DNA of 64,000 nt from Buchananella sp. 14KM1171 (GCF_041380365.1 NZ_CP159981.1:2046001-2110000), one strand, 5' to 3'; shown: positions 43,940 to 56,627, counted from the stretch's first letter. A program made the numbers and translations. Notes: generated by a model not told the origin, from the sequence alone.

Positions 43940-44812
43940 ATGGCTGTTGACACGAACCAGAAGATGAGCGTGGGCAAATGGATTGCCCAGGTGGGTTGGA
44001 AGCACGTCCTGGCGATCTTCATGATCGTGATCTGTGTGATCCCGCTGCTCTACGTGCTCTCCACCTCGCTGCGTCCGGGCGCGAACCTGACCGGTTCCAA
44101 CGACCTGTTCGCCCAGGTGAGCGCCAAGAACTACCAGGACCTGAACAACTCCGAGTTCTGGTCCTGGGTGCGTAACTCCATGCTGGTCTCCACCGTTACC
44201 GCGATCGGCACCGTGCTGATGGGCGCCAGTGCCGCCTACGCGCTGTCCCGCTTCCGCTTCAAGGGCCGCCGCGGCACCCTGACCTTCCTGCTGCTGGTGC
44301 AGATGTTCCCGCAGATGCTGGCCTTCGTGGCGATCTTCCTGTTGATGCTGGCGCTGGGCAAGGTATTCCCCGTGCTGGGGTTGAACAGCCACATCGCCCT
44401 GATCGCCATCTACCTGGGTGGTGCGCTGGGCAGCAACACCTTCCTCATGTACGGCTTCTTCAACACCGTGCCGAGAGAGCTGGATGAGGCCGCCATGATC
44501 GACGGCGCCTCCCACGCCCGCATCTTCTTCACCATCATTTTGCGCATGGTGGCCCCGATCCTGGTGGTGGTTGGCCTGCTCTCCTTTGTCTCTTCCCTGG
44601 GCGAGTTCGTCATCGCCAAGGTGGTGCTGCAGCACCCGGACAAGTTCACCCTCGCGGTGGGCATGTTCAGCTGGGCCGACGACGCCCGCAACGCCAACTG
44701 GGGCGTCTTCGCCGCCGGTGCCGTGGTCAGCGCGATCCCCGTGATCGTCCTGTTCATGTTCCTGCAGCGCTACATCGTCTCCGGCCTGACCGCCGGTGCC
44801 GTCAAGGGCTAG
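43940..44812 (+). CDS. malG: Maltose ABC transporter permease MalG
   Basis: 290 residues, six membrane helices, EAA loop ELDEAAMIDGASHARIFFTIILRM near residue 180. The ATG lies three bases after the malF stop with GAGGAGG upstream. Partner of MalF. Nearly all codons are GC-ending, like the rest of the operon. Confidence 0.95.
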   Translation: MAVDTNQKMSVGKWIAQVGWKHVLAIFMIVICVIPLLYVLSTSLRPGANLTGSNDLFAQVSAKNYQDLNNSEFWSWVRNSMLVSTVTAIGTVLMGASAAYALSRFRFKGRRGTLTFLLLVQMFPQMLAFVAIFLLMLALGKVFPVLGLNSHIALIAIYLGGALGSNTFLMYGFFNTVPRELDEAAMIDGASHARIFFTIILRMVAPILVVVGLLSFVSSLGEFVIAKVVLQHPDKFTLAVGMFSWADDARNANWGVFAAGAVVSAIPVIVLFMFLQRYIVSGLTAGAVKG

Positions 44813-44834
44813 GCCCGCCCGGTAGCGAGTAAAG

Positions 44835-44876
44835 AACCGGCCTTCCGCGCTAGTTGCGGGAGGCCGGTTCCCTTTT
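44835..44876 (+). terminator. mal operon terminator
   Basis: AACCGGCCT pairs with AGGCCGGTT with an inner CCGC/GCGG helix, followed by CCCTTTT. The 187-bp gap to the convergent GH13-like gene also has two copies of the recurrent motif (near 44909 and 44969). Confidence 0.85.
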
Positions 44877-44999
44877 GCGTGCGGCGAGCGGCGGGAGGGG
44901 CGGTGGGTGGCCGACGTCGTCCCCGTGGCCGCGCAAACCGGGCGGCCGCCTTGACTGGGACGGGACCGGCGGCAGCGTCGTCCAAAGACCGGTAGGAAC

Positions 45000-46259
45000 T
45001 CAGGCGTCTATGCGCAGCCAAACCGTGGCCTGGGGCGGCAAAACCACGCTCTTGCCGGATTCGTCGCACGGAGCAGAGCAGACCAGCACCTCCCAGTCGT
45101 GGGGAATCTCGATCGACTCCTCACTCAGGTTCGTCACGGCCATGACGTCACGGTTTTGCAGGGCGATACAGTGGGGGCCCTGCCAGGGAGCTCCGGTGAC
45201 CACGGCCAGCGTTCCAGTACCTAGACGGCGTTCGGCTCGCACGCGCAGAGCACGACGCATGGTGGAGTACGGGGTGCAATCAGTCTGCCGCTGCTCAATC
45301 ACTCGTCCCGCAATGGAGTCCAGCAATTCGTGGGAGTCGGTAGGGTCCTCCACCTGAGAGCGGGCAACCTCGTCCCCCTGGTGCAGGTAGATCGCCCCAG
45401 GCAGCGAGAGCGCCAACAGGTTCACAGCCTGCGCTCGACGAGCGGAGTTCGTGGGCTCGTTGAACCACGACTCCACCTCTAGCGGGCCAAAAGCGGAGTA
45501 GGAAAAATTGACATTAGGGATCCACGCGCTGGGGTGGTCTAGCTTGGCGCGCTCACGGACGGAAGAAGTAATCGCACCCAGCAGCCCCTCCCCGGTCCAG
45601 GGGGAAAGCTGAAGCCGGTCGTCGCGAAGGTGATGCATCCAGTCCTGGTGAAGGTGACGGGAGAGGGACGACGGGAACTGGGCTGAGGCGGTAGCAGCCA
45701 GGATCACCTTCTCGCCGTTGCGCGTGCGCAGTTCCTTCAGTTTCTCCACCACGGCCGTGAGGAGCTCTGCTTCTGCCTGCTGGCCGGTCAGCTCCGGCTC
45801 AACGATCAACCCCAGCTCGATGCCGTCAGCTCCCAACGCCAAGAACGCCTCGACCCGATCCACCAGCGGAAAACCGTCCACCTCTTTGCCCACGATGGGG
45901 GAGGGGACAGGGCCCTGCTGCCTACTTGCCGGGGCGGGGTGGTTGGCACCCGAAACCTGTACGAATGCCCTCAGCCCCACCTGGTGGGCGCGGTCGATCA
46001 CCCGCTGGATCACCTGGGCGTCTTTCTTATCGGTCGGGTCAAGGTGCGAGGGGCGAAAACAGATAGCCTGCACCCCCAGGCGCGCGGCGTGCGCAACGCT
46101 GGCGAAGGTGGCCTCCAGGTTGGGGTCGCCGTACTTGGCGGCAATCACGTCGTACACCGTGGCATCCCGCCACCACTGCACCGGGCCCCGGTAACCACGC
46201 TGTAACACCGTCGTCACGAGCGAGTTCAAATCTGCCGGGCCGCCCTGGGATGAAGTCAT
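45000..46259 (-). CDS. GH13-like protein lacking catalytic residues
   Basis: 419 residues from ATG 46259 (an in-frame ATG at 46277 is possible; neither has a clear binding site). It opens VQWWRDATVYDVIAAKYGDPNLEATFASVAHAARLGVQAICFRPSH, like GH13 enzymes, and retains SLPGAIYLHQGDEVA and a C-terminal beta domain. The catalytic motifs are gone: the nucleophile region reads GADGIELGLIVEPE, the acid/base region VILAATASAQFP, and the third-Asp region NVNFSYSAF. It is therefore probably not a glycosidase; a glycan-binding or regulatory role, or decay, is possible. The frame is intact over its whole length. It lies tail to tail with malG. Confidence 0.75.
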   Translation of the reverse strand: MTSSQGGPADLNSLVTTVLQRGYRGPVQWWRDATVYDVIAAKYGDPNLEATFASVAHAARLGVQAICFRPSHLDPTDKKDAQVIQRVIDRAHQVGLRAFVQVSGANHPAPASRQQGPVPSPIVGKEVDGFPLVDRVEAFLALGADGIELGLIVEPELTGQQAEAELLTAVVEKLKELRTRNGEKVILAATASAQFPSSLSRHLHQDWMHHLRDDRLQLSPWTGEGLLGAITSSVRERAKLDHPSAWIPNVNFSYSAFGPLEVESWFNEPTNSARRAQAVNLLALSLPGAIYLHQGDEVARSQVEDPTDSHELLDSIAGRVIEQRQTDCTPYSTMRRALRVRAERRLGTGTLAVVTGAPWQGPHCIALQNRDVMAVTNLSEESIEIPHDWEVLVCSAPCDESGKSVVLPPQATVWLRIDA

Positions 46260-46388
46260 TGCACCATTGTGGACCATGCGGGCCGGTGCTGGGTGGGCCG
46301 TTAGGGGTGTGAGGCTGGTCCCGGCGGCCGGCAAAGCCCAACCCCGCACCACCGCTGTGCCTACAAAAGCCGCCCGGCCCCGCCGCGC

Positions 46389-46403
46389 TAAGGTGGAAGG
46401 GTG
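46389..46403 (+). promoter_or_regulatory. -10 box for a leaderless dgt transcript
   Basis: TAAGGT (46389-46394) is six bases before GTG 46401. A weak purine stretch (GGAAGG) directly touches the GTG and is too close for a usual binding site. Confidence 0.5.
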
Positions 46404-47684
46404 AGTGAAGAAGTCTCCTACGTGGACCGCGCCCGCTCCCTTCGCTACGAGGGCAGCGCGCTGGAGCGGCGCTTGCCGGAAGCGGACAAGAAGCCCGGGC
46501 GTAGTGCCTTTGAACGCGACCGGGCACGCGTGCTGCACTCCTCCGCCCTGCGTCGTCTGGGCGCCAAGACCCAGGTGCTGGGCCCCAACACCGACGACTT
46601 TGTGCGCACCCGCCTGACCCACTCCCTGGAGGTGGCGCAGGTGGGGCGCGAGCTGGCGATCGCCCTGGGCACGGACCCGGACGTGGTGGAGGCGGCCTGC
46701 CTGAGCCACGACATGGGCCACCCTCCCTTCGGTCACAACGGCGAGCGGGCGCTGGCGCAGGTCAGCCAGGAGGCCGGCTCGTTCGAGGGCAACGCCCAGA
46801 CCTTCCGGCTGTTGACCCGGCTAGAGCCGAAGGTGGTGGACGGCCAGGACTCCTTCGGGCTCAACCTGACCCGCACCACCCTGGACGCGTGTGTGAAGTA
46901 CCCGTGGACACTCTCTGAGGCACCTGCCAAGGCTGACGGCTCTCCCGGCACCAAGTTTGGTGTGTACGACGATGACTTGCCGGCCTTTTTGTGGGTGCGC
47001 GCCGATGCGCCCGCCGGGCGGCGCTGCCTGGAGACCCAGGTGATGGATTTGGCCGACGACATCGCCTATTCGGTGCACGACGTCGAGGACGCCTTCGCCA
47101 CCGGCCGGGCCGCACCGGGCTCGGTGGTGATCGAGGCGGAGGGAATCTTGGACCACGTCGAGTCCTGGTATGGGCACGCGTTGACCCGAGACGAGCTGGG
47201 CAGCGCCATGGAACGCCTGCTCGCCCTGCCGGGGTGGCCGGCTAGCTGCGAGGGCACGCGCGGGGAACTGGCCGCCTTGAAGAACTTCGCTTCCCGCCTG
47301 ATTGGCTCCTTCATTGGCGCCACTGTGGAGGCTACGCGCACCCAGTACGGGCAGGGCCCCCTGGCCAGGTACGACGCTGACCTTGTTGTTCCCCGCGCCA
47401 CGCGCGCCGAGATCGCGGTGCTCAAGGGCATCGCGGTGCATTACGTGATGGCACCACGCGAGCTGGAACCGGTCTACCTGGCCCAGCGCTCCTTGCTCTT
47501 TGACCTGGTGGACGCCCTAGTGGAGTTGGGCGCCGAAGCCCTGGAACCCGCCTTTGCCGCCGACTACCGGCGGGCAGACACCGAGGGGCAGCGACTACGG
47601 GCCATCATTGACCAGGTGGCCTCGCTCAGCGACGTCGCAGCCAACCAATGGCATGCCCGCTATTGCGGCCTCATTGTTGGCTAG
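46401..47684 (+). CDS. dgt: dGTPase-like HD phosphohydrolase
   Basis: 427 residues. It belongs to the dNTP triphosphohydrolases, which cut dNTP to nucleoside and triphosphate. The HD site is seen as RTRLTHSLEVAQVGREL, then CLSHDMGHPPFGHNGE, and later MDLADDIAYSVHDVEDAF. Its N-terminus (RSAFERDRARVLHSSALRRL) is characteristic. It stands directly before dnaG, the usual actinobacterial arrangement, 76 bp apart. Confidence 0.93.
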   Translation: MSEEVSYVDRARSLRYEGSALERRLPEADKKPGRSAFERDRARVLHSSALRRLGAKTQVLGPNTDDFVRTRLTHSLEVAQVGRELAIALGTDPDVVEAACLSHDMGHPPFGHNGERALAQVSQEAGSFEGNAQTFRLLTRLEPKVVDGQDSFGLNLTRTTLDACVKYPWTLSEAPAKADGSPGTKFGVYDDDLPAFLWVRADAPAGRRCLETQVMDLADDIAYSVHDVEDAFATGRAAPGSVVIEAEGILDHVESWYGHALTRDELGSAMERLLALPGWPASCEGTRGELAALKNFASRLIGSFIGATVEATRTQYGQGPLARYDADLVVPRATRAEIAVLKGIAVHYVMAPRELEPVYLAQRSLLFDLVDALVELGAEALEPAFAADYRRADTEGQRLRAIIDQVASLSDVAANQWHARYCGLIVG

Positions 47685-47724
47685 GTGGGTGGGCGACGTC
47701 GTCCACTAGCTGCGCTTTAGCTGC

Positions 47725-47753
47725 TTAGCGCAGACCAGAGCGCCGCCTAGACT
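47725..47753 (+). promoter_or_regulatory. dnaG promoter, leaderless type
   Basis: TTAGCG (47725-47730) and TAGACT (47748-47753) with a 17-base spacer; the dnaG ATG follows seven bases later and no Shine-Dalgarno sequence is present. A motif copy (GACGTCGTCCAC) lies just upstream near 47694. Confidence 0.55.
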
Positions 47754-47760
47754 GTTCCCC

Positions 47761-49935
47761 ATGGCCGGACTCATTAAGCGCGAAGACATCGACGCGGTAC
47801 GCGAGCGGGCCGACATTGCAGAGATCGTAGGAACGCACGTCACCCTGAAGTCGGCCGGAGTGGGCTCGATGAAGGGGCTGTGCCCATTCCACGACGAGCG
47901 CACCCCCTCCTTCCACGTGCGCCCCCAGCTGGGCTACTGGCACTGCTTTGGTTGCGGCGAGGGCGGCGACGTCTTCTCCTTCCTGCAACGCATGGACCGG
48001 GTCTCCTTCACCGAGGCTGTGGAGCTGTTAGCCGCCAAATACGGGGTGGAACTGCACTACGAGGACGGAGCTGCCGGGCCAGCCCGCAGCCCAGAGGAGC
48101 CCGGTAGGCGCCAGAGGCTGCTGGATGCGCACCGGATCGCCGAGGAGTTCTACCAGGCCCAGCTGGCCAGCCCGCAGGCAAGCGCGGCTCGCCAGTTCCT
48201 AGCATCGCGGGGCTTCGACCGGGGGGCGGCACGCCACTTCGGGGTCGGATACTCCCCGCCCGCATGGGACGAACTGCTGCGCGTGCTGCGCAGCCGGGGA
48301 TTCAGGGACGACGAGATCGTCACAGCCGGCCTGGCCACCCAGGGGCCGCGAGGGATATACGACCGGTTCCGCGGACGCCTCATGTGGCCCATCCGCGACT
48401 TGACCGGCGCCACCATCGGCTTTGGTGCCCGCAAGCTGGGGGACGAGGACGGCCCCAAGTACCTCAACACCCCAGAGACGCCGCTCTACAAGAAGAACCA
48501 GGTGCTCTACGGCGTGGATCTGGCCAAGCGGGACATCGCCGCCAAACGACGCCTAGTGGTGGTGGAGGGCTACACGGACGTAATGGCAGCTCACCTGGCC
48601 GGGGAAACAACGGCTGTGGCCACCTGTGGAACCGCGTTCGGAGAAGGACACATCCGCGTGGCGCGGCGCCTGCTGGGCGACTCCTTTGACCCCGCTGCCG
48701 GCGTCATCTTCTCCACCGGCGCCCCCCACGGCGCCGAGGTGATCTTCACCTTCGACGGCGACGCCGCCGGGCGCAAGGCCGCCCTGCGCGCCTTCGAGCA
48801 GGACCAGAAGTTCGCCGCCCAGACCTTCGTGGCCGTGGAACCCAGCGGCAAGGACCCGTGCGACGTGCGCTGCGAGCGCGGGGATGCCGCCGTGCGCGAA
48901 CTGATCGAATCGCGCCGACCCCTGTTCGAGTTCGCCATCGACTCCGTGCTGGCCGGGCTCGACGTGACCACCGCCGAAGGCCGCGTGGCCGGCATGCGGG
49001 TGGTGGCCCCCGTCATCGCCCAGATCCGCGACCGCGCCCTGCGCGGCGAATACGCCCGCGAGACCGCCGGGAAGCTGGGCATCGACGAGCGCGCCCTGCG
49101 CCAGGCCGTGCAGCGCGCCGAACGCGATGCCGCCGGGCGGGCGCGCCCCGACCGATACGGCGGCCACGAGGGCGGACGCTTCGCCGGCGCCCCCGGTTCG
49201 CACGGTCTCCCCGGTTCGCACGGTGGGGCGGGTGTCCCCGGTTCGCACGGTGCCCCCGGCTCGCACGGTGGGGCGGGTGCGCCCGGTTCGCACGGTGCCC
49301 CCGGCTCGCACGGTGGGGCGGGTGCGCCCGGCGGTGAAGGGGGTGGCTCCCAGGTGGGGGTGGCAGGAGGAACGTCGTCCGGCTACGGCGAAGCGGACGG
49401 AGCGCAGAGCATCAGCGGCGGCGCCATGAGCCAGGAGGAACTGCGCGAACTGGTGGCGCAGTGGTCCAGCGACCCCGCCGCCCGCACCGAACGCCAGGGC
49501 ATGGAGGCCGTGCTGCTCTCCCCGCGCGCCGCCGCAGAGATGGGCTTTGACGACCTACCCGGCAACGTCTTCACCGTCCCCGCACTGCGCAGCCTGCACG
49601 AGTCCATCCGCGCCGCCGGGGGAGTGGGCTCCGCCGCCCAATACCCCCACCTGGGGGCGTGGATGCGGCAGGTGACCGAATACGTCGAGCCCTACCTGGT
49701 CGGGCTGCTGCACATGCTCTCCGTTGCCGCCGTGCCCGTGGCCGACGAAAAGGACGTGGACAAGTACGTGCGCGGCGTGGTCGGGGCGCTCATGCGCGCC
49801 TGGATCGTGCGGCGGATCGGAGACCTGCGCCAACAACTGCGCAGGCTCCCGGCAGAGTCCGAGCAGGCGCACGCCGCCATGGCCGAGCTGATGAAGCTGG
49901 AAACGCGGCGCAGGCAGCTGCTGGAACAGACCTAG
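47761..49935 (+). CDS. dnaG: DNA primase
   Basis: 724 residues. Zinc finger Cys41, His44, Cys62, Cys65 (CPFHDERTPSF ... WHCFGCGEGGDVFSF), then the catalytic core (GFGARKLGDEDGPKYLNTPETPLYKK) and TOPRIM (VVVEGYTDVMAAHLAG, then FTFDGDAAGRKAA; a ~25-residue insertion between these is usual in Actinobacteria). It makes RNA primers for replication. A Gly-rich linker of three 15-residue repeats (GSHGxPGSHGGAGxP, residues ~479-523) precedes the C-terminal helicase-binding domain. That linker is the unusual part. Confidence 0.96.
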   Translation: MAGLIKREDIDAVRERADIAEIVGTHVTLKSAGVGSMKGLCPFHDERTPSFHVRPQLGYWHCFGCGEGGDVFSFLQRMDRVSFTEAVELLAAKYGVELHYEDGAAGPARSPEEPGRRQRLLDAHRIAEEFYQAQLASPQASAARQFLASRGFDRGAARHFGVGYSPPAWDELLRVLRSRGFRDDEIVTAGLATQGPRGIYDRFRGRLMWPIRDLTGATIGFGARKLGDEDGPKYLNTPETPLYKKNQVLYGVDLAKRDIAAKRRLVVVEGYTDVMAAHLAGETTAVATCGTAFGEGHIRVARRLLGDSFDPAAGVIFSTGAPHGAEVIFTFDGDAAGRKAALRAFEQDQKFAAQTFVAVEPSGKDPCDVRCERGDAAVRELIESRRPLFEFAIDSVLAGLDVTTAEGRVAGMRVVAPVIAQIRDRALRGEYARETAGKLGIDERALRQAVQRAERDAAGRARPDRYGGHEGGRFAGAPGSHGLPGSHGGAGVPGSHGAPGSHGGAGAPGSHGAPGSHGGAGAPGGEGGGSQVGVAGGTSSGYGEADGAQSISGGAMSQEELRELVAQWSSDPAARTERQGMEAVLLSPRAAAEMGFDDLPGNVFTVPALRSLHESIRAAGGVGSAAQYPHLGAWMRQVTEYVEPYLVGLLHMLSVAAVPVADEKDVDKYVRGVVGALMRAWIVRRIGDLRQQLRRLPAESEQAHAAMAELMKLETRRRQLLEQT
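49195..49329 (+). repeat. Three tandem 45-bp units inside dnaG
   Basis: Units start at 49195, 49240 and 49285; the last two are nearly identical. Each encodes 15 residues made of two half-units (GSHG and GSHGGAG). The reading frame is kept, so unit number could change without breaking the gene. Confidence 0.85.
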
Positions 49936-49954
49936 GCTCGTGGCGCGAGCCGGA

Positions 49955-49994
49955 GCGGGGCGGGGGAAGCACGATTCGCCTTCCCCCGCCCCGC
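49955..49994. terminator. Terminator between dnaG and the surface-protein gene
   Basis: GCGGGGCGGGGGAAG pairs with CTTCCCCCGCCCCGC around a 10-base loop. No long T run, but placed between converging genes. Confidence 0.75.
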
Positions 49995-50007
49995 CCCGGC
50001 TGGGGTG

Positions 50008-54417
<4,410 letters not shown>

Positions 54418-54564
54418 TCTTGCTCCGTCGCAATAGGCCAAGGGGGAGAGTCAGTTGATACAAGAGGGACGACCGTTGGTGGTTGTAAGAAGCCCACAAT
54501 CAACGGCGGATGCTAACAGTCGCGAAGGTGCGGGGCTATCTCCGGCACGATGAAAGCTGACCGA

Positions 54565-54576
54565 TTGACCGGTCAA
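54565..54576. promoter_or_regulatory. 12-bp palindrome upstream of the surface-protein gene
   Basis: TTGACCGGTCAA is a perfect palindrome about 150 bases upstream of the surface-protein start. It may be an operator. The rest of the 54418-54818 gap shows no ORF, only A/T-richer DNA likely to carry the promoter. Confidence 0.35.
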
Positions 54577-54818
54577 GCTGCGCTGCGTTGGCTTAGAAAA
54601 GCCGTTCAACTATTGATGATCCGCAGTCTAGTTGGGTGGTGCGTGTAATGCGGCACTTTTGATTTAGCAGGGGCTCCGAACGCGGGACGTTGGTCCCGGA
54701 GTGGTGGGATGGCGCGGTTTTGGTGCGCGCCGCTGCGGGTAGGGGCGGGGGCGCTCGCGGGGCGCGGGGGAGCGTGTTGCGCGGCAGACGGGAACCGGGA
54801 TGGCGGGGCCGATATGAA

Positions 54819-54896
54819 TGGTCCCCCGACTGGGGCTTGAACCCAGGACCGACGGATTATGAGTCCGCTGCTCTGACCGACTGAGCTATCGGGGGC
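54819..54896 (-). tRNA. tRNA with anticodon CAT (Met, or Ile2)
   Basis: Acceptor GCCCCCG/CGGGGGA, D arm with AGCTCAGTCGGTCAGAGC, anticodon arm GCGGA-CTCATAA-TCCGT, T arm CTGGG-TTCAAGC-CCCAG, and encoded CCA. Elongator Met is favoured, but the lysidine-modified Ile2 tRNA also has CAT and cannot be excluded by eye. Confidence 0.9.
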
Positions 54897-54970
54897 GGTG
54901 CGGTGTGCCGTACCTGCGGGCAAGACTACCGCGTGCGTGTTTTGGGCGGAAATTTGGTTAGCTAGGTGTC

Positions 54971-55459
54971 GTGTTCAAACTCTTTCAACGCTTGCCGCAA
55001 CTCCAGGGTGTCAGTAGGGCGGAACGTCGTGCCCCTGCCATCGCCTTGGCTGGTGGCGGATTCGCCGTGGTCGGACGCAGGGGCGTATTGGTCACGGACC
55101 GCGAGGCCGTGGTGGCCGAGTACGAGTTCCACACCATTCAGCACGCCCAGTGGGACGCCGAGCCGCGCCTGCTCACCCTGCAGCGCGCCAATCCGCGCGA
55201 GCCCGCCGTGGTGCTCGAATCCGCCACCGACGACGTCGAGCGCTTCTCCTCCGCCCTCATCGACGCCGTGGAGCATGCAATCGTTTACTCGGCCACCGTC
55301 AAGCTGCCCGGCGGCAGGTGGGCGAGGGCCACCGTGCGGCGCCGCCACGACGGAGAATTGGTGGTGGACGTAGTTGGGACCGCACTGGATGGGATGGACG
55401 ACGCTGCAGTCGAACGCCTCCTCGCAAAGGTGCGCGAGGTTGTGGGGATGGACACATGA
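54971..55459 (+). CDS. Conserved-looking small soluble protein
   Basis: 162 residues from GTG 54971. Short basic N-terminus (FKLFQRLPQLQGVSRAERRAP), then beta-rich sequence (AIALAGGGFAVVGRRGVLVTDRE, VVAEYEFHTIQHAQWD, RLLTLQRANPREPAVVLES) and an amphipathic helix (DDVERFSSALIDAVEHAIVYS). No signal peptide or membrane helix. It looks like a single alpha/beta domain of the kind encoded beside tRNA genes in Actinobacteria. Family unknown. A possible -10 (TTAGCT) is seven bases before the start. Confidence 0.65.
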   Translation: MFKLFQRLPQLQGVSRAERRAPAIALAGGGFAVVGRRGVLVTDREAVVAEYEFHTIQHAQWDAEPRLLTLQRANPREPAVVLESATDDVERFSSALIDAVEHAIVYSATVKLPGGRWARATVRRRHDGELVVDVVGTALDGMDDAAVERLLAKVREVVGMDT

Positions 55460-55523
55460 GGGCCCAAATGGCCGGTTTTGGTCCGGAGCACTCCAAGCGG
55501 GCTGGTAGAGTTATGCCTCGCAA

Positions 55524-55598
<75 letters not shown>

Positions 55599-55748
55599 AT
55601 CGGCAGACACGCCGAGCACGGAGGCCGCAGACGCAATGTCTGCGGCCTTCCACGTTTCCCGCCCCTCGAGCAGCGCCACCACGCGCTCGCGGTCTGCGGC
55701 CATCCCGCTCGCGAGGGAGTCGGTGCTGAGGCGCTGCATCCTGAGCAC
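55599..55748 (-). pseudogene. Remnant of an XRE-type HTH regulator next to tRNA-Asn
   Basis: The minus-strand frame reads LSTDSLASGMAADRERVVAL then LEGRETWKAADIASAASVLG and VSADWLL, the helix-turn-helix plan of XRE/Cro-type phage regulators. It then runs straight into the antisense of tRNA-Asn, where its stop lies (at 55557). The N-terminal start (GTG 55748) is doubtful. The rest of 55749-56351 holds no convincing gene. I read this as a relic of an element once integrated at the tRNA 3' end. Confidence 0.5.
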
Positions 55749-55904
55749 GGTGGAAGCGATGGTGGGGCGTCCCAGATGTGGCTGTAGTGGTGGTGATCGT
55801 CCGGCCGGGTGGTGCTCGGATGAGCTGGCGCTCTTGGGCGCGGACTTCTACGCCGCCCGGGCGCGCGCGGCGGTGGAGGGCCGGGGGCCAGGGGCTTGGG
55901 TTCT

Positions 55905-56028
55905 GGGCTTCATCTCGACGTTCGGGGCTTCATCTAGACGTTCGGGGCTTCATCTCGACGTTTCTGCGGGTTGGAACGTCTAGTTGAGGAGCTCAACGTC
56001 TAGTTGAAGAGTCAAACGTCGAGTTTCA
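55905..56028. repeat. 20-bp periodic direct/inverted array 2 (three plus three)
   Basis: Core CTCGACGTT or CTAGACGTT at 55914, 55934 and 55954, each in a unit GGGGCTTCATCTCGACGTTC. Inverted copies AACGTCTAG, AACGTCTAG and AACGTCGAG follow at 55975, 55995 and 56015. Spacing is exactly 20 bp in both halves. A single further core (AACGTCGAG) lies near 56172. It lies in a ~750-bp stretch without genes. Confidence 0.85.
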
Positions 56029-56351
56029 TTTGCGCACGCGTCCGCTCGTTCCGGGCCTTCCGGCGGGCAGCCCCGTAGGCAGGCTCTCTCACTACCAGCA
56101 GCACGCTGGATGAGTCGGCGCTCGGTGATAAACATGCCCTCGGTGGCTCGCTCAGGGAGACAGAAGCGCCCAACGTCGAGTTTTGTCGGTCTGGGCGGTC
56201 CTCCTACGCGGGCCGACCGTCCTCGACACCGTCCCGCGCCCAAGGCCCCGATGGGGCAGAACTGTCTATTGGGACTCCCAGGCGAAACGACTATGCGCTC
56301 GCAGCAAGGCGTGGTGGAATAGCTGCGCGTTTTGTGACGGAGGGGGGCCAG

Positions 56352-56627
56352 GTGATCAGCCAACACGAATGGGTTCGCCATCTTAAGAAGGTGGCTGAGT
56401 TCGCTATTGAAGCCGGATTCCCCCGTTATGACTGCGAGGAGGCAGTCCGTTGCGCGGAGATGGAGCCGTCCGAGGCGTCCTCCACGATCGCCGCGCTGTT
56501 GGGCTGCATGATCGACGACGGATTGGAGGCGTCGCCCGAGCTGGTGGAATACATCCGTCCCCTGGCTGAGGCATACGACGTGATCGAAGAATTCGCCGCC
56601 GAATTCCTGGCCCCCTCGTCTGCGTAG
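56352..56627 (+). CDS. Small acidic helical protein
   Basis: 91 residues from GTG 56352 (GGAGGGG upstream). It is acidic and all-helical: QHEWVRHLKKVAEFAIEAGF, EEAVRCAEMEPSEASSTIAALLGCM, YIRPLAEAYDVIEEFAAEFL. Isolated, between repeats, and without family recognition. Size and charge resemble immunity or antitoxin proteins, which is only a hint. GGCCCC (56631) and GGGGCC (56658) plus TTT may form a weak terminator just after the stop. Confidence 0.55.
   Translation: MISQHEWVRHLKKVAEFAIEAGFPRYDCEEAVRCAEMEPSEASSTIAALLGCMIDDGLEASPELVEYIRPLAEAYDVIEEFAAEFLAPSSA

Noticed and set aside
42977-44635. Long minus-strand frame over malF-malG
   Set aside because: Shadow of two certain permease genes.
54606-54923. 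Minus-strand ORF over the CAT-anticodon tRNA
   Set aside because: It reads through the tRNA gene itself; the peptide is an artefact of tRNA sequence.
55905-56028. CRISPR array
   Set aside because: Units are directly adjacent 20-mers without unique spacers, half are inverted, and no cas gene is present.
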